From Balanoglossus misakiensis (lineage: Eukaryota; Hemichordata): a stretch of DNA of 64,000 nt. The notes under the pieces are model-generated. The model saw only the letters and a program-made list of their open reading frames with translations, did no database searches and was not told where the DNA came from. A program made the position numbers and the translations under genes. The stretch covers positions 9,796,001-9,860,000 of the forward strand of contig CM082591.2 in the NCBI GenBank assembly GCA_040954595.2. Direction: 5' to 3'. This document shows, piece by piece, positions 29,501 to 43,594 of the stretch (position 1 is its first letter; every line of letters begins with the position of its first letter).

Positions 29501-30590
29501 TAATGGGCACGACACTGGCCACTAGCTCTGGCCTGGTTAAGCAATGCTGACGCAAAGGTTGACCCCACCAAACACTCAAGATTAATGGGCACGACACTGG
29601 CCACTAGCTCTGGCCTGGTTAATCAATGCTGACGCAAAGGTTGACCCCACCAAACACTCAAAATTAATGGGCACGACACTGGCCTCTAGCTCTGCCCTGG
29701 TTAATCAATGCTGACGCAAAGGTTGACCCCACCAAACACTCAAAATTAATGGGCACGACACTGGCCACTAGCTCTGGCCTTGTTAATCAATGCTGACGCA
29801 AAGGTTGACCCCACCAAACACTCAAAATTAATGGGCACGACACTGGCCACTAGCTCTGCATGGCCTGGTTAATCAATGCTGACGCAAAGGTTGACCCCAC
29901 CAAACACTCAAAATTAATGGGCACGACACTGGCCACTAGCTCTGCATGGCCTGGTTAATCAATGCTGACGCAAAGGTTGACCCCACCAAACACTCAAAAT
30001 TAATGGGCACGACACTGGCCACTAGCTCTGGCCTGGTTAATCAATGCTGACGCAAAGGTTGACCCCACCAAACACTCAAAATTAATGGGCACGACACTGG
30101 CCACTAGCTCTGCATGGCCTGGTTAATCAATGCTGACGCAAAGGTTGACCCCACCAAACACTCAAAATTAATGGGCACAACACTGGCCACTAGCTCTGCA
30201 TGGCCTGGTTAATCAATGTTGACGCAAAGGTTGACCCCACCAAACACTCAAAATTGATGGGCACGACACTGGCCACTAGCTCTGGCCTGGCTAATCAATG
30301 TTGACGCAAAGGTTGACCCCACCAAACACTCAAAATTGATGGGCACGACACTGGCCACTAGCTCTGCATGGCCTGGTTAATCAATGTTGATGCAAAGGTT
30401 GACCCCACCAAACACTCAAAATTGATGGGCACGACACTGGCCACTAGCTCTGCATGGCCTGGTTAATCAATGTTGACGCAAAGGTTGACCCCACCAAACA
30501 CTCAAAATTGATGGGCACGACACTGGCCTCTAGCTCTGCATGGCCTGGTTAATCAATGTTGACGCAAAGGTTGACCCCACCAAACACTCT
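26548..30590 (+). repeat. 48-copy minisatellite of 82/86-bp monomers
   Basis: Each monomer holds GACGCAAAGGTTGACCCCAC, a CAAACACTCAAAATTAATGG segment, and GGCACGACACTGGCCAC. I count 48 occurrences of the GACGCAAAGG core or its GATGCAAAGG variant. Monomers are 82 bp, or 86 bp when the AGCTCTG is followed by CATG. Linked rare variants recur 1598 bp apart in the right part and 1684 bp apart in the left part, showing higher-order structure of 19-20 monomers. No coding frame persists. Confidence 0.97.
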
Positions 30591-31026
30591 TTGGCTGTAT
30601 TTCAATTTGTTCGTGGTAAATTAATTTTGTGGAGGTGACCGGCACTGAAGCTCTTAGCTAGGATGAGGTGGGATGGAAAAATGCCCCATTTTAGCTGTTT
30701 TAAAATATACGACTATTTATAGACAAAAGGAAAATAAAACAAGCGCAAAAACATACCAAACTAGTTTTATTAATTAAAAATAAAAATTGCTGAGTAAAGG
30801 TTTTCATGTGGGCATTCACTTTGAACTTGCTAAATTACTTTAAAGAGACAAAGTCGCTCTCTCTTTGACCTTTTGCGATGATGGAATGCTTGCTTGAAGT
30901 CTCTCGTGCAATAAATGATGTCGATTCATACATGTATGGATGGTGTATAGGTGGTCGGAATTTACATGTCTTTGCCACGACCAAACCAACAACACGTAAA
31001 ATCAAAGTTTGGGTCATGAAATCGAG
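30591..31026 (+). repeat. Macrosatellite unit R0, cut on the left
   Basis: This is the last 436 bases of a unit, corresponding to 2079-2514 of unit L1. It contains the piggyBac-type MITE-end relic but neither passenger element. Confidence 0.95.
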
Positions 31027-33539
31027 TTTTGTTACAGTCTAGAATTTCATGCCACCCCTTATGGTCATATTATTCTTGGTTGGCAAAATTGACAAGTAGT
31101 CAAGTTTCAACACAGGCAACATTTTTTACAAACAAACCACACAGAAGACATCAAAAGGGAGAGAATTATAGAATGGTCAATGTGTGAAAAGTTAAGATAC
31201 GTAAAGTGGCCGGGTTCAACATTAACTCATCGACTTCATATCGTCTTCATGCCATGGTTTTTGCCTGCCCTGAAAGTTCCTGTCGTTGCAGAAGTGGTTT
31301 TGACAGAAAGAATTTAGTCTTCCGGGATGTTTGTGATTATTTGAACACCAGACAATACAATGCAACCTTGACTTCCAAAATACTTACCGGCATTGCATTA
31401 TCTTACCATGGTTAGGCCTACAGTGAACAAATTTTCAACAATATTTTCTGAGTTACCGCTGATATTTGTTTTGTAGTATGGATATTAAATTATACATCCC
31501 GATACAAAACAGAATGTTATAGAATCCTTCCTGAGTGATATTGAAAAAATTACCGGAATGCTACCGCCTAATCTATGGTTAGGGTTATTGCTATTATTTT
31601 ATATCAGTAATCGACTTTGTGTATATCAATGTCATTTTCATAACGAAAATGAACTCGAGTCTAATGTAAACGTTACGAATTGATCGAAAGGCGCTCTGAT
31701 GAATGTTAACACGAGTGCGCAGTGACAAGACATGCATCGTGCATGACAGTGACAACAGTTCCTATAGAGCAGTTAAAAAATAAACCGGCCGTCCGTAAAT
31801 TTATCAGCTATATTTTTTTTTATTTAGTCACGTTTTCCCTGTTGCATGCTATTAGTTCAGGGGCCAGTTTTAGCAGTGCTCTATTGAGTACTTTCGTATC
31901 GATGGATTGATCTCTCGTCCAATCAGAATGGCGGATGGTAGCATGATCCGACATATTGCGTATTACAATAGGGCTTCCTCATACAGGTCAGAACGGAGAG
32001 GTCATTCCTTTTATTTTAGGACGTCTCAGCTCCTTTGTCTTTTCTGTTATAGTGTTAAAGAAATCAAACGGTTTTGTTTTGGCCGGTAAACACCGATGGA
32101 TTAACTCTTAAGTCCATCGTGCACCCAAACGCAGTCGAGTCGGTTTGGTCATTGTTTATGCGACAGTAAATGCCAAATGTGACAGAAGCATCATATTAAA
32201 TGAGATAGAATACACAAACAAACAAACATACGAATAAACAAACAGGTAAACAAACAAACAAACAACCATTAGGGACTGTTCAGAATTTACTTCCAAGTTG
32301 GGGATGGAGGATTTTTTACTTTCCTGGTGATTTTTTTCCATGGTCTCCCCTAGTAAATTGTGGAGGAAATATGTGGTCCCTCCTTAAATTTCCTGGGGAT
32401 TTTCCATGGTCCCCCTATTGTGACTTTTATGTCTAGTCTCCCCTAATTTGTCTTGGAGAAAATGGGTGGTCTCCCCCTCTGAAAATTCTCCGCCCCCTGG
32501 AAGTAAATTCTGAACAGTCCCTTATTAAAGCCAACAGCTAGCACCATGGCTTCTCTGCCAGAGGAGCGATAACATCGACAAAATGCAGATACACAAGAAA
32601 TGAGCACTTTATTCCACAAGTGAAGTAGTCTGTTCCCTGCCCCATTCCCACCGCTGGCTGCGCCCTTTAGCGTAGCGCCGATGGCAGTGGGAATGGGGCA
32701 GGGGACCAGACTACAAGTGAAGAACCCCAGTAACAGACGTAACGAACAAACAAACTACATGTACTAACAACAAAGCAAGAAAAGTGTCAAGCGTCGTCAA
32801 AGAAAACGAAAAAGTTCTAGCATGGTTGGTAAAAGTTATTGGTAGAAAACGAATAGGGCCTTCTACAAATGACGTCTCAGACCCGCAAACGCCACCAGAA
32901 CACAAAACACATGCACAGAACAGTTTAAGCCGGTTGTTGTATGGAGCAGCAATAATCTGCGGTTGGGCCGTCGTAGATTTTCGCTGGTGGTGAAAATAAA
33001 TAAAACACGATCGATGTTCGATTTATTCCAGATCACATGCGTTTACGGCCAGGAGAGAGCATAAAAGTCTTCAAATAACCATGTGGTGGCGCACTTTTTC
33101 CGATTGGCTGTATTTCAATTTGTTCGTGGTAAAATAATTTTGTGGAGGTGACCGGCACTGAAGCTCTTAGCTAGGATGAGGTGGGATGGAAAAATGCCCC
33201 ATTTTAGCTGTTTTAAAATATACGACTATTTATAGACAAAAGGAAAATAAAACAAGCGCAAAAACATACCAAACCTAGTTTTATTAATTAAAAACAAAAT
33301 TGCTGAGTAAAGGTTTTCATGTGGGCATTCACTTTGAACTTGCTAAATTAATTAAAAGAGACAAAGTCGCTCTCTCTTTGTCCTTTTGCGATGATATAAT
33401 GCTTGCTTGAAGTCTCTCGTGCAATAAATGATGTCGATTCATACATGTATGGATGGTGTATAGGTGGTCGGAATTTACATGTCTTTGCCACGACCAAACC
33501 AACAACACGTAAAATCAAAGTTTGGGTCATTAAATCGAG
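31027..33539 (+). repeat. Macrosatellite unit R1
   Basis: The MITE lies at 32272-32521. The unit shares AAGTTCCTGTCG and CCACACAGAAG with the next unit only. GGTGGTCTCCCCC in the MITE is shared with R2-R4. Confidence 0.95.
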
Positions 33540-36051
33540 TTTTGTTACAGTCTAGAATTTCATGCCACCCCTTATGGTCATATTATTCTTGGTAGGCAAA
33601 AGTGACAAGTAGTCAAGTTATAACACAGGCAACATTTTTTACAAACAAACCACACAGAAGACATCAAAAGGGAGAGAATTATAGAATGGTCAATGTGTGA
33701 AAAGTTAAGATACGTAAAGTGGCCGGGTTCAACATTAACTCATCGACTTCATATCGTCTTCATGCCATGGTTTTTGCCTGCCCTGAAAGTTCCTGTCGTT
33801 GCAGAAGTGGTTTTGACAGAAAGAATTTAGTCTTCCGGGATGTTTGTGATTATTTGAACACCAGACAATACAATGCAACCTTGACTTCCAAAATACTTAC
33901 CGGCATTGCATTATCTTACCATGGTTAGGCCTACAGTGAACAAATTTTCAACAATATTTTCTGAGTTACCGCTGATATTTGTTTTGTAGTATGGATATTA
34001 AATTATACATCCCGATACAAAACAGAATGTTATAGAATCCTTCCTGAGTGATATTGAAAAAATTACCGGAATGCTACCGCCTAATCTATGGTTAGGGTTA
34101 TTGCTATTATTTTATATCAGTAATCGACTTTGTGTATATCAATGTCATTTTCATAACGAAAATGAACTCGAGTCTAATGTAAACGTTACGAATTGATCGA
34201 AAGGCGCTCTGATGAATGTTAACACGAGTGCGCAGTGACAAGACATGCATCGTGCATGACAGTGACAACAGTTCCTATAGAGCAGTTAAAAAATAAACCG
34301 GCCGTCCGTAAATTTATCAGCTATATTTTTTTTATTTAGTCACGTTTTCCCTGTTGCATGCTATTAGTTCAGGGGCCAGTTTTAGCAGTGCTCTATTGAG
34401 TACTTTCGTATCGATGGATTGATCTCTCGTCCAATCAGAATGGCGGATGGTAGCATGATCCGACATATTGCGTATTACAATAGGGCTTCCTCATACAGGT
34501 CAGAACGGAGAGGTCATTCCTTTTATTTTAGGACGTCTCAGCTCCTTTGTCTTTTCTGTTATAGTGTTAAAGAAATCAAACGGTTTTGTTTTGGCCGGTA
34601 AACACCGATGGATTAACTCTTAAGTCCATCGTGCATCCAAACGCAGTCGAGTCGGTTTGGTCATTGTTTATGCGACAGTAAATGCCAAATGTGACAGAAG
34701 CATCATATTAAATGAGATAGAATACACAAACAAACAAACATACGAATAAACAAACAGGCAAACAAACAAACAAACAACCATTAGGGACTGTTCAGAATTT
34801 ACTTCCAAGTTGGGGATGGAGGATTTTTTTATTTTCCTGGTGATTTTTTTCCATGGTCTCCCCTAGTAAATTGTGGAGGAAATATGTGGTCCCTCCTTAA
34901 ATTTCCTGGGGATTTTCCATGGTCCCCCTATTGTGACTTTTATGTCTAGTCTCCCCTAATTTGTCTTGGAGAAAATGGGTGGTCTCCCCCTCTGAAAATT
35001 CTCCGCCCCCTGGAAGTAAATTCTGAACAGTCCCTTATTAAAGCCAACAGCTAGCACCCTGGCTTCTCTGCCAGAGGAGCGATAACATCGACAAAATGCA
35101 GATACACAAGAAATGAGCACTTTATTCCACAAGTGAAGTAGTCTGTTCCCTGCCCCATTCCCACCGCTGGCTGCGCCCTTTAGCGTAGCGCCGATGGCAG
35201 TGGGAATGGGGCAGGGGACCAGACTACAAGTGAAGAACCCCAGTAACAGACGTAACGAACAAACAAACTACATGTACTAACAACAAAGCAAGAAAAGTGT
35301 CAAGCGTCGTCAAAGAAAACGAAAAAGTTCTAGCATGGTTGGTAAAAGTTATTGGTAGAAAACGAATAGGGCCTTCTACAAATGACGTCTCAGACCCGCA
35401 AACGCCACCAGAACACAAAACACATGCACAGAACAGTTTAAGCCGGTTGTTGTATGGAGCAGCAATAATCTGCGGTTGGGCCGTCGTAGATTTTCGCTGG
35501 TGGTGAAAATAAATAAAACACGATCGATGTTCGATTTATTCCAGATCACATGCGTTTACGGCCAGGAGAGAGCATAAAAGTCTTCAAATAACCATGTGGT
35601 AGCGCATATTTTCCGATTGGCTGTATTTCAATTTGTTCGTGGTAAATTAATTTTGTGGAGGTGACCGGCACTGAAGCTCTTAGCTAGGATGAGGTGGGAT
35701 GGAAAAATGCCCCATTTTAGCTGTTTTAAAATATACGACTATTTATAGACAAAAGGAAAATAAAACAAGCGCAAAAACATACCAAACCTAGTTTTATTAA
35801 TTAAAAACAAAATTGCTGAGTAAAGGTTTTCATGTGGGCATTCACTTTGAACTTGCTAAATTAATTAAAAGAGACAAAGTCGCTCTCTCTTTGTCCTTTT
35901 GCGATGATAGAATGCTTGCTTGAAGTCTCTCGTGCAATAAATGATGTCGATTCATACATGTATGGATGGTGTATAGGTGGTCGGAATTTACATGTCTTTG
36001 CCACGACCAAACCAACAACACGTAAAATCAAGTTTGGGTCATTAAATCGAG
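33540..36051 (+). repeat. Macrosatellite unit R2
   Basis: The MITE lies at 34784-35034. The unit carries the R1-type variants. The region matching 2060-2075 of L1 is altered (GTAGCGCATATTTTCC). Confidence 0.95.
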
Positions 36052-38564
36052 TTTTGTTACAGTCTAGAATTTCATGCCACCCCTTATGGTCATATTATTC
36101 TTGGTAGGCAAAAGTGACAAGTAGTCAAGTTTCAACACAGGCAACATTTTTTACAAACAAACCACAAAGAAGACATCAAAAGGGAGAGAATTATAGAATG
36201 GTCAATGTGTGAAAAGTTAAGATACGTAAAGTGGCCGGGTTCAACATTAACTCATCGACTTCATATCGTCTTCATGCCATGGTTTTTGCCTTCCCTGAAA
36301 GTTCTTGTCGTTGCAGAAGTGGTTTTGACAGAAAGAATTTAGTCTTCCGGGATGTTTGTGATTATTTGAACACCAGACAATACAATGCAACCTTGACTTC
36401 CATAATACTTACCGGCATTGCATTATCTTACCATGGTTAGGCCTACAGTGAACAAATTTTCAACAATTTTTTCTGAGTTACCGCTGATATTTGTTTTGTA
36501 GTATGGATATTAAATTATACATCCCGATACAAAGCAGAATGTTATAGAATCCTTCCTGAGTGATATTGAAAAAATTACCGGAATGCTACCGCCTAATCTA
36601 TGGTTAGGGTTATTGCTATTATTTTATATCAGTAATCGACTTTGTGTATATCAATGTCATTTTCATAACGAAAATGAACTCGAGTCTAATGTAAACGTTA
36701 CGAATTGATCGAAAGGCGCTCTGATGAATGTTAACACGAGTGCGCAGTGACAAGACATGCATCGTGCATGACAGTGACAACAGTTCCTATAGAGCAGTTA
36801 AAAAATAAACCGGCCGTCCGTAAATTTATCAGCTATATTTTTTTTTATTTAGTCACGTTTTCCCTGTTGCATGCTATTAGTTCAGGGGCCAGTTTTAGCA
36901 GTGCTCTATTGAGTACTTTCGTATCGATGGATTGATCTCTCGTCCAATCAGAATGGCGGATGGTAGCATGATCCGACATATTGCGTATTACAATAGGGCT
37001 TCCTCATACAGGTCAGAACGGAGAGGTCATTCCTTTTATTTTAGGACGTCTCAGCTCCTTTGTCTTTTCTGTTATAGTGTTAAATAAATCAAACGGTTTT
37101 GTTTTGGCCGGTAAACACCGATGGATTAACTCTTAAGTCCATCGTGCATCCAAACGCAGTCGAGTCGGTTTGGTCATTGTTTATGCGACAGTAAATGCCA
37201 AATGTGACAGAAGCATCATATTAAATGAGATAGAATACACAAACAAACAAACATACGAATAAACAAACAGGCAAACAAACAAACAAACAACCATTAGGGA
37301 CTGTTCAGAATTTACTTCCAAGTTTGGGATGGAGGATTTTTTATTTTCCTGGTGATTTTTTTCCATGGTCTCCCCTAGTAAATTGTGGAGGAAATATGTG
37401 GTCCCTCCTTAAATTTCCTGGGGATTTTCCATGGTCCCCCTATTGTGACTTTTATGTCTAGTCTCCCCTAATTTGTCTTGGAGAAAATGGGTGGTCTCCC
37501 CCTCTGAAAATTCTCCGCCCCCTGGAAGTAAATTCTGAACAGTCCCTTATTAAAGCCAACAGCTAGCACCCTGGCTTCTCTGCCAGAGGAGCGATAACAT
37601 CGACAAAATGCAGATACACAAGAAATGAGCACTTTATTCCACAAGTGAAGTAGTCTGTTCCCTGCCCCATTCCCACCGCTGGCTGCGCCCTTTAGCGTAG
37701 CGCCGATGGCAGTGGGAATGGGGCAGGGGACCAGACTACAAGTGAAGAACCCCAGTAACAGACGTAACGAACAAACAAACTACATGTACTAACAACAAAG
37801 CAAGAAATGTGTCAAGCGTCGTCAAAGAAAACGAAAAAGTTCTAGCATGGTTGGTAAAAGTTATTGGTAGAAAACGAATAGGGCCTTCTACAAATGACGT
37901 CTCAGACCCGCAAACGCCACCAGAACACAAAACACATGCACAGAACAGTTTAAGCCGGTTGTTGTATGGAGCAGCAATAATCTGCGGTTGGGCCGTCGTA
38001 GATTTTCGCTGGTGGTGAAAATAAATAAAACACGATCGATGTTCGATTTATTCCAGATCACATGCGTTTACGGCCAGGAGAGAGCATAAAAGTCTTCAAA
38101 TAACCATGTGGTGGCGCACTTTTTCCGATTGGCTGTATTTCAATTTGTTCGTGGTAAATTAATTTTGTGGAGGTGACCGGCACTGAAGCTCTTAGCTAGG
38201 ATGAGGTGGGATGGAAAAATGCCCCATTTTAGCTGTTTTAAAATATACGACTATTTATAGACAAAAGGAAAATAAAACAAGCGCAAAAACTTACCAAACC
38301 TAGTTTTATTAATTAAAAACAAAATTGCTGAGTAAAGGTTTTCATGTGGACATTCACTTCGAACTTGCTAAATTAATTAAAAGAGACAAAGTCGTTCTCT
38401 CTTTGTCCTTTTGCGATGATAGAATGCTTGCTTGAAGTCTCTCGTGCAATAAATGATGTCGATTCATACATGTATGGATGGTGTATAGGTGGTCGGAATT
38501 TACATGTCTTTGCCACGACCAAACCAACAACATGTAAAATCAAAGTTTGGGTCATTAAATCGAG
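36052..38564 (+). repeat. Macrosatellite unit R3
   Basis: The MITE lies at 37297-37546. TTAAATAAATC replaces TTAAAGAAATC, as in R4 and R6. Confidence 0.95.
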
Positions 38565-41077
38565 TTTTGTTACAGTCTAGAATTTCATGCCACCCCTTAT
38601 GGTCATATTATTCTTGGTAGGCAAAAGTGACAAGTAGTCAAGTTTCAACACAGGCAACATTTTTTACAAACAAACCACAAAGAAGACATCAAAAGGGAGA
38701 GAATGATAGAATGGTCAATGTGTGAAAAGTTAAGATACGTAAAGTGGCCGGGTTCAACATTAACTCATCGACTTCATATCGTCTTCATGCCATGGTTTTT
38801 GCCTGCCCTGAAAGTTCTTGTCGTTGCAGAAATGGTTTTGACAGAAAGAATTTAGTCTTCCGGGATGTTTGTGATTATTTGAACACCAGACAATACAATG
38901 CAACCTTGACTTCCAAAATACTTACCGGCATTGCATTATCTTACCATGGTTAGGCCTACAGTGAACAAATTTTCAACAATATTTTCTGAGTTACCGCTGA
39001 TATTTGTTTTGTAGTATGGATATTAAATTATACATCCCGATACAAAACAGAATGTTATAGAATCCTTCCTGAGTGATATTGAAAAAATTACCGGAATGCT
39101 ACCGCCTAATCTATGGTTAGGGTTATTGCTATTATTTTATATCAGTAATCGACTTTGTGTATATCAATGTCATTTTCATAACGAAAATGAACTCGAGTCT
39201 AATGTAAACGTTACGAATTGATCGAAAGGCGCCCTGATGAATGTTAACACGAGTGCGCAGTGACAAGACATGCATCGTGCGTGACAGTGACAACAGTTCC
39301 TATAGAGCAGTTAAAAAATAAACCGGCCGTCCGTCAATTTATCAGCTATATTTTTTTTTATTTAGTCACGTTTTCCCTGTTGCATGCTATTAGTTCAGGG
39401 GCCAGTTTTAGCAGTGCTCTATTGAGTACTTTCGTATCGATGGATTGATCTCTCGTCCAATCAGAATGGCGGATGGTAGCATGATCCGACATATTGCGGA
39501 TTACAATAGGGCTTCCTCATACAGGTCAGAACGGAGAGGTCATTCCTTTTATTTTAGGACGTCTCAGCTCCTTTGTCTTTTCTGTTATAGTGTTAAATAA
39601 ATCAAACGGTTTTGTTTTGGCCGGTAAACACCGATGGATTAACTCTTAAGTCCATCGTGCATCCAAACGCAGTCGAGTCGGTTTGGTCATTGTTTATGCG
39701 ACAGTAAATGCCAAATGTGACAGAAGCATCATATTAAATGAGATAGAATACACAAACAAACAAACATACGAATAAACAAACAGGCAAACAAACAAACAAA
39801 CAACCATTAGGGACTGTTCAGAATTTACTTCCAAGTTGGGGATGGAGGATTTTTTATTTTCCTGGTGATTTTTTTCCATGGTCTCCCCTAGTAAATTGTG
39901 GAGGAAATATGTGGTCCCTCCTTAAATTTCCTGGGGATTTTCCATGGTCCCCCTATTGTGACTTTTATGTCTAGTCTCCCCTAATTTGTCTTGGAGAAAA
40001 TGGGTGGTCTCCCCCTCTGAAAATTCTCCGCCCCCTGGAAGTAAATTCTGAACAGTCCCTTATTAAAGCCAACAGCTAGCACCCTGGCTTCTCTGCCAGA
40101 GGAGCGATAACATCGACAAAATGCAGATACACAGGAAATGAGCACTTTATTCCACAAGTGAAGTAGCCTGTTCCCTGCCCCATTCCCACCGCTGGCTGCG
40201 CCCTTTAGCGTAGCGCCGATGGCAGTGGGAATGGGGCAGGGGACCAGACTACAAGTGAAGAACCCCAGTAACAGACGTAACGAACAAACAAACTACATGT
40301 ACTAACAACAAAGCAAGAAATGTGTCAAGCGTCGTCAAAGAAAACGAAAAAGTTCTAGCATGGTTGGTAAAAGTTATTGGTAGAAAACGAATAGGGCCTT
40401 CTACAAATGACGTCTCAGACCCGCAAACGCCACCAGAACACAAAACACATGCACAGAACAGTTTAAGCCGGTTGTTGTATGGAGCAGCAATAATCTGCGG
40501 TTGGGCCGTCGTAGATTTTCGCTGGTGGTGAAAATAAATAAAACACGATCGATGTTCGATTTATTCCAGATCACATGCGTTTACGGCCAGGAGAGAGCAT
40601 AAAAGTCTTCAAATAACCATGTGGTGGCGCACTTTTTCCGATTGGCTGTATTTCAATTTGTTCGTGGTAAATTAATTTTGTGGAGGTGACCGGCACTGAA
40701 GCTCTTAGCTAGGATGAGGTGGGATGGAAAAATGCCCCATTTTAGCTGTTTTAAAATATACGACTATTTATAGACAAAAGGGAAATAAAACAAGCGCAAA
40801 AACATACCAAACCTAGTTTTATTAATTAAAAACAAAATTGCTGAGTAAAGGTTTTCATGTGGGCATTCACTTTGAACTTGCTAAATTAATTTAAAGAGAC
40901 AAAGTCGCTCTCTCTTTGTCCTTTTGCGATGATAGAATGCTTGCTTGAAGTCTCTCGTGCAATAAATGATGTCGATTCATACATGTATGGATGGTGTATA
41001 GGTGGTCGGAATTTACATGTCTTTGCCACGACCAAACCAACAACACGTAAAATCAAAGTTTGGGTCATGAAATCGAG
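38565..41077 (+). repeat. Macrosatellite unit R4
   Basis: The MITE lies at 39810-40059. GCAGAAATGG and ATCGTGCGTGAC are shared with R10, six units away. Confidence 0.95.
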
Positions 41078-43594
41078 TTTTGTTACAGTCTAGAATTTCA
41101 TGCCACCCCTTATGGTCATATTATTCTTGGTAGGCAAAAGTGACAAGTAGTCAAGTTTCAACACAGGCAACATTTTTTACAAACAAACCACAAAGAAGAC
41201 ATCAAAAGGGAGAGAATTATAGAATGGTCAATGTGTGAAAAGTTAAGATACGTAAAGTGGCCGGGTTCAACATTAACTCATCGACTTCATATCGTCTTCA
41301 TGCCATGGTTTTTGCCTGCCCTGAAAGTTCTTGACGTTGCAGAAGTGGTTTTGACAGAAAGAATTTAGTCTTCCGGGATGTTTGTGATTATTTGAACACC
41401 AGACAATACAATGCAACCTTGACTTCCAAAATACTTACCGGCATTGCATTATCTTACCATGGTTAGGCCTACAGTGAACAAATTTTCAACAATATTTTCT
41501 GAGTTACCGCTGATATTTGTTTTGTAGTATGGATATTAAATTATACATCCCGATACAAAACAGAATGTTATAGAATCCTTCCTGAGTGATATTGAAAAAA
41601 TTACCGGAATGCTACCGCCTAATCTATGGTTAGGGTTATTGCTATTATTTTATATCAGTAATCGACTTTGTGTATATCAATGTCATTTTCATAACGAAAA
41701 TGAACTCGAGTCTAATGTAAACGTTACGAATTGATCGAAAGGCGCTCTGATGAATGTTAACACGAGTGCGCAGTGACAAGACATGCATCGTGCATGACAG
41801 TGACAACAGTTCCTATAGAGCAGTTAAAAAATAAACCGGCCGTCCGGAAATTTATCAGCTATATTTTTTTTTATTTAGTCACGTTTTCCCTGTTGCATGC
41901 TATTAGTTCAGGGGCCAGTTTTAGCAGTGCTCTATTGAGTACTTTCGTATCGATGGATTGATCTCTCGTCCAATCAGAATGGCGGATGGTAGCATGATCC
42001 GACATATTGCGTATTACAATAGGGCTTCCTCATACAGGTCAGAACGGAGAGGTCATTCCTTTTATTTTAGGACGTCTCAGCTCCTTTGTCTTTTCTGTTA
42101 TAGTGTTAAAGAAATCAAACGGTTTTGTTTTGGCCGGTAAACACCGATGGATTAACTCTTAAGTCCATCGTGCATCCCAACGCAGTCGAGTCGGTTTGGT
42201 CATTGTTTATGCGACAGTAAATGCCAAATGTGACAGAAGCATCATATTAAATGAGATAGAATACACAAACAAACAAACATACGAATAAACAAACAGGCAA
42301 ACAAACAAACAAACAACCATTAGGGACTGTTCAGAATTTACTTCCAAGTTGGGGATGGAGGATTTTTTATTTTCCTGGTGATTTTTTTCCATGGATTCCC
42401 CTAGTAAATTGTGGAGGAAATATGTGGTCCCTCCTTAAATTTCCTGGGGATTTTCCATGGTCCCCCTATTGTGACTTTTGTGTCTAGTCTCCCCTAATTT
42501 GTCTTGGAGAAAATGGGGGGTCCCCCCCCCCTCTGAAAATTCTCCGCCCCCCTGGAAGTAAATTCTGAACAGTCCCTTATTAAAGCCAACAGCTAGCACC
42601 CTGGCTTCTCTGCCAGAGGAGCGATAACATCGACAAAATGCAGATACACAAGAAATGAGCACTTTATTCCACAAGTGAAGTAGTCTGTTCCCTGCCCCAT
42701 TCCCACCGCTGGCTGCGCCCTTTAGCGTAGCGCCGATGGCAGTGGGAATGGGGCAGGGGACCAGACTACAAGTGAAGAACCCCAGTAACAGACGTAACGA
42801 ACAAACAAACTACATGTACTAACAACAAAGCAAGAAAAGTGTCAAGCGTCGTCAAAGAAAACGAAAAAGTTCTGGCATGGTTGGTAAAAGTTATTGGTAG
42901 AAAACGAATAGGGCCTTCTACAAATGACGTCTCAGACCCGCAAACGCCACCAGAACACAAAACACATGCACAGAACAGTTTAAGCCGGTTGTTGTATGGA
43001 GCAGCAATAATCTGCGGTTGGGCCGTCGTAGATTTTCGCTGGTGGTGAAAATAAATAAAACACGATCGATGTTCGATTTATTCCAGATCACATGCGTTTA
43101 CGGCCAGGAGAGAGCATAAAAGTCTTCAAATGACCATGTGGTGGCGCACTTTTTCCGATTGGCTGTATTTCAATTTGTTCGTGGTAAATTAATTTTGTGG
43201 AGGTGACCGGCACTGAAGCTCTTAGCTAGGATGAGGTGGGATGGAAAAATGCCCCATTTTAGCTGTTTTAAAATATACGACTATTTATAGACAAAAGGAA
43301 AATAAAACAAGCGCAAAAACATACCAAACCTAGTTTTATTAATTAAAAACAAAATTGCTGAGTAAAGGTTTTCATGTGGGCATTCACTTTGAACTTGCTA
43401 AATTAATTTAAAGAGACAAAGTCGCTCTCTCTTTGTCCTTTTGCGATGATAGAATGCTTGCTTGAAGTCTCTCGTGCAATAAATGATGTCGATTCATACA
43501 TGTATGGATGGTGTATAGGTGGTCGGAATTTACATGTCTTTGCCACGACCAAACCAACAACACGTAAAATCAAAGTTTGGGTCATGAAATCGAG
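41078..43594 (+). repeat. Macrosatellite unit R5
   Basis: The MITE lies at 42323-42576, longest through poly-C growth. GTCCGGAAATTT is shared with R6 and R7. Confidence 0.95.

Noticed and set aside
24131-30590. CRISPR arrays
   Set aside because: Monomers are 50 and 82-86 bp and repeat throughout. There are no short repeats with unique spacers and no cas genes, and the DNA is eukaryotic.
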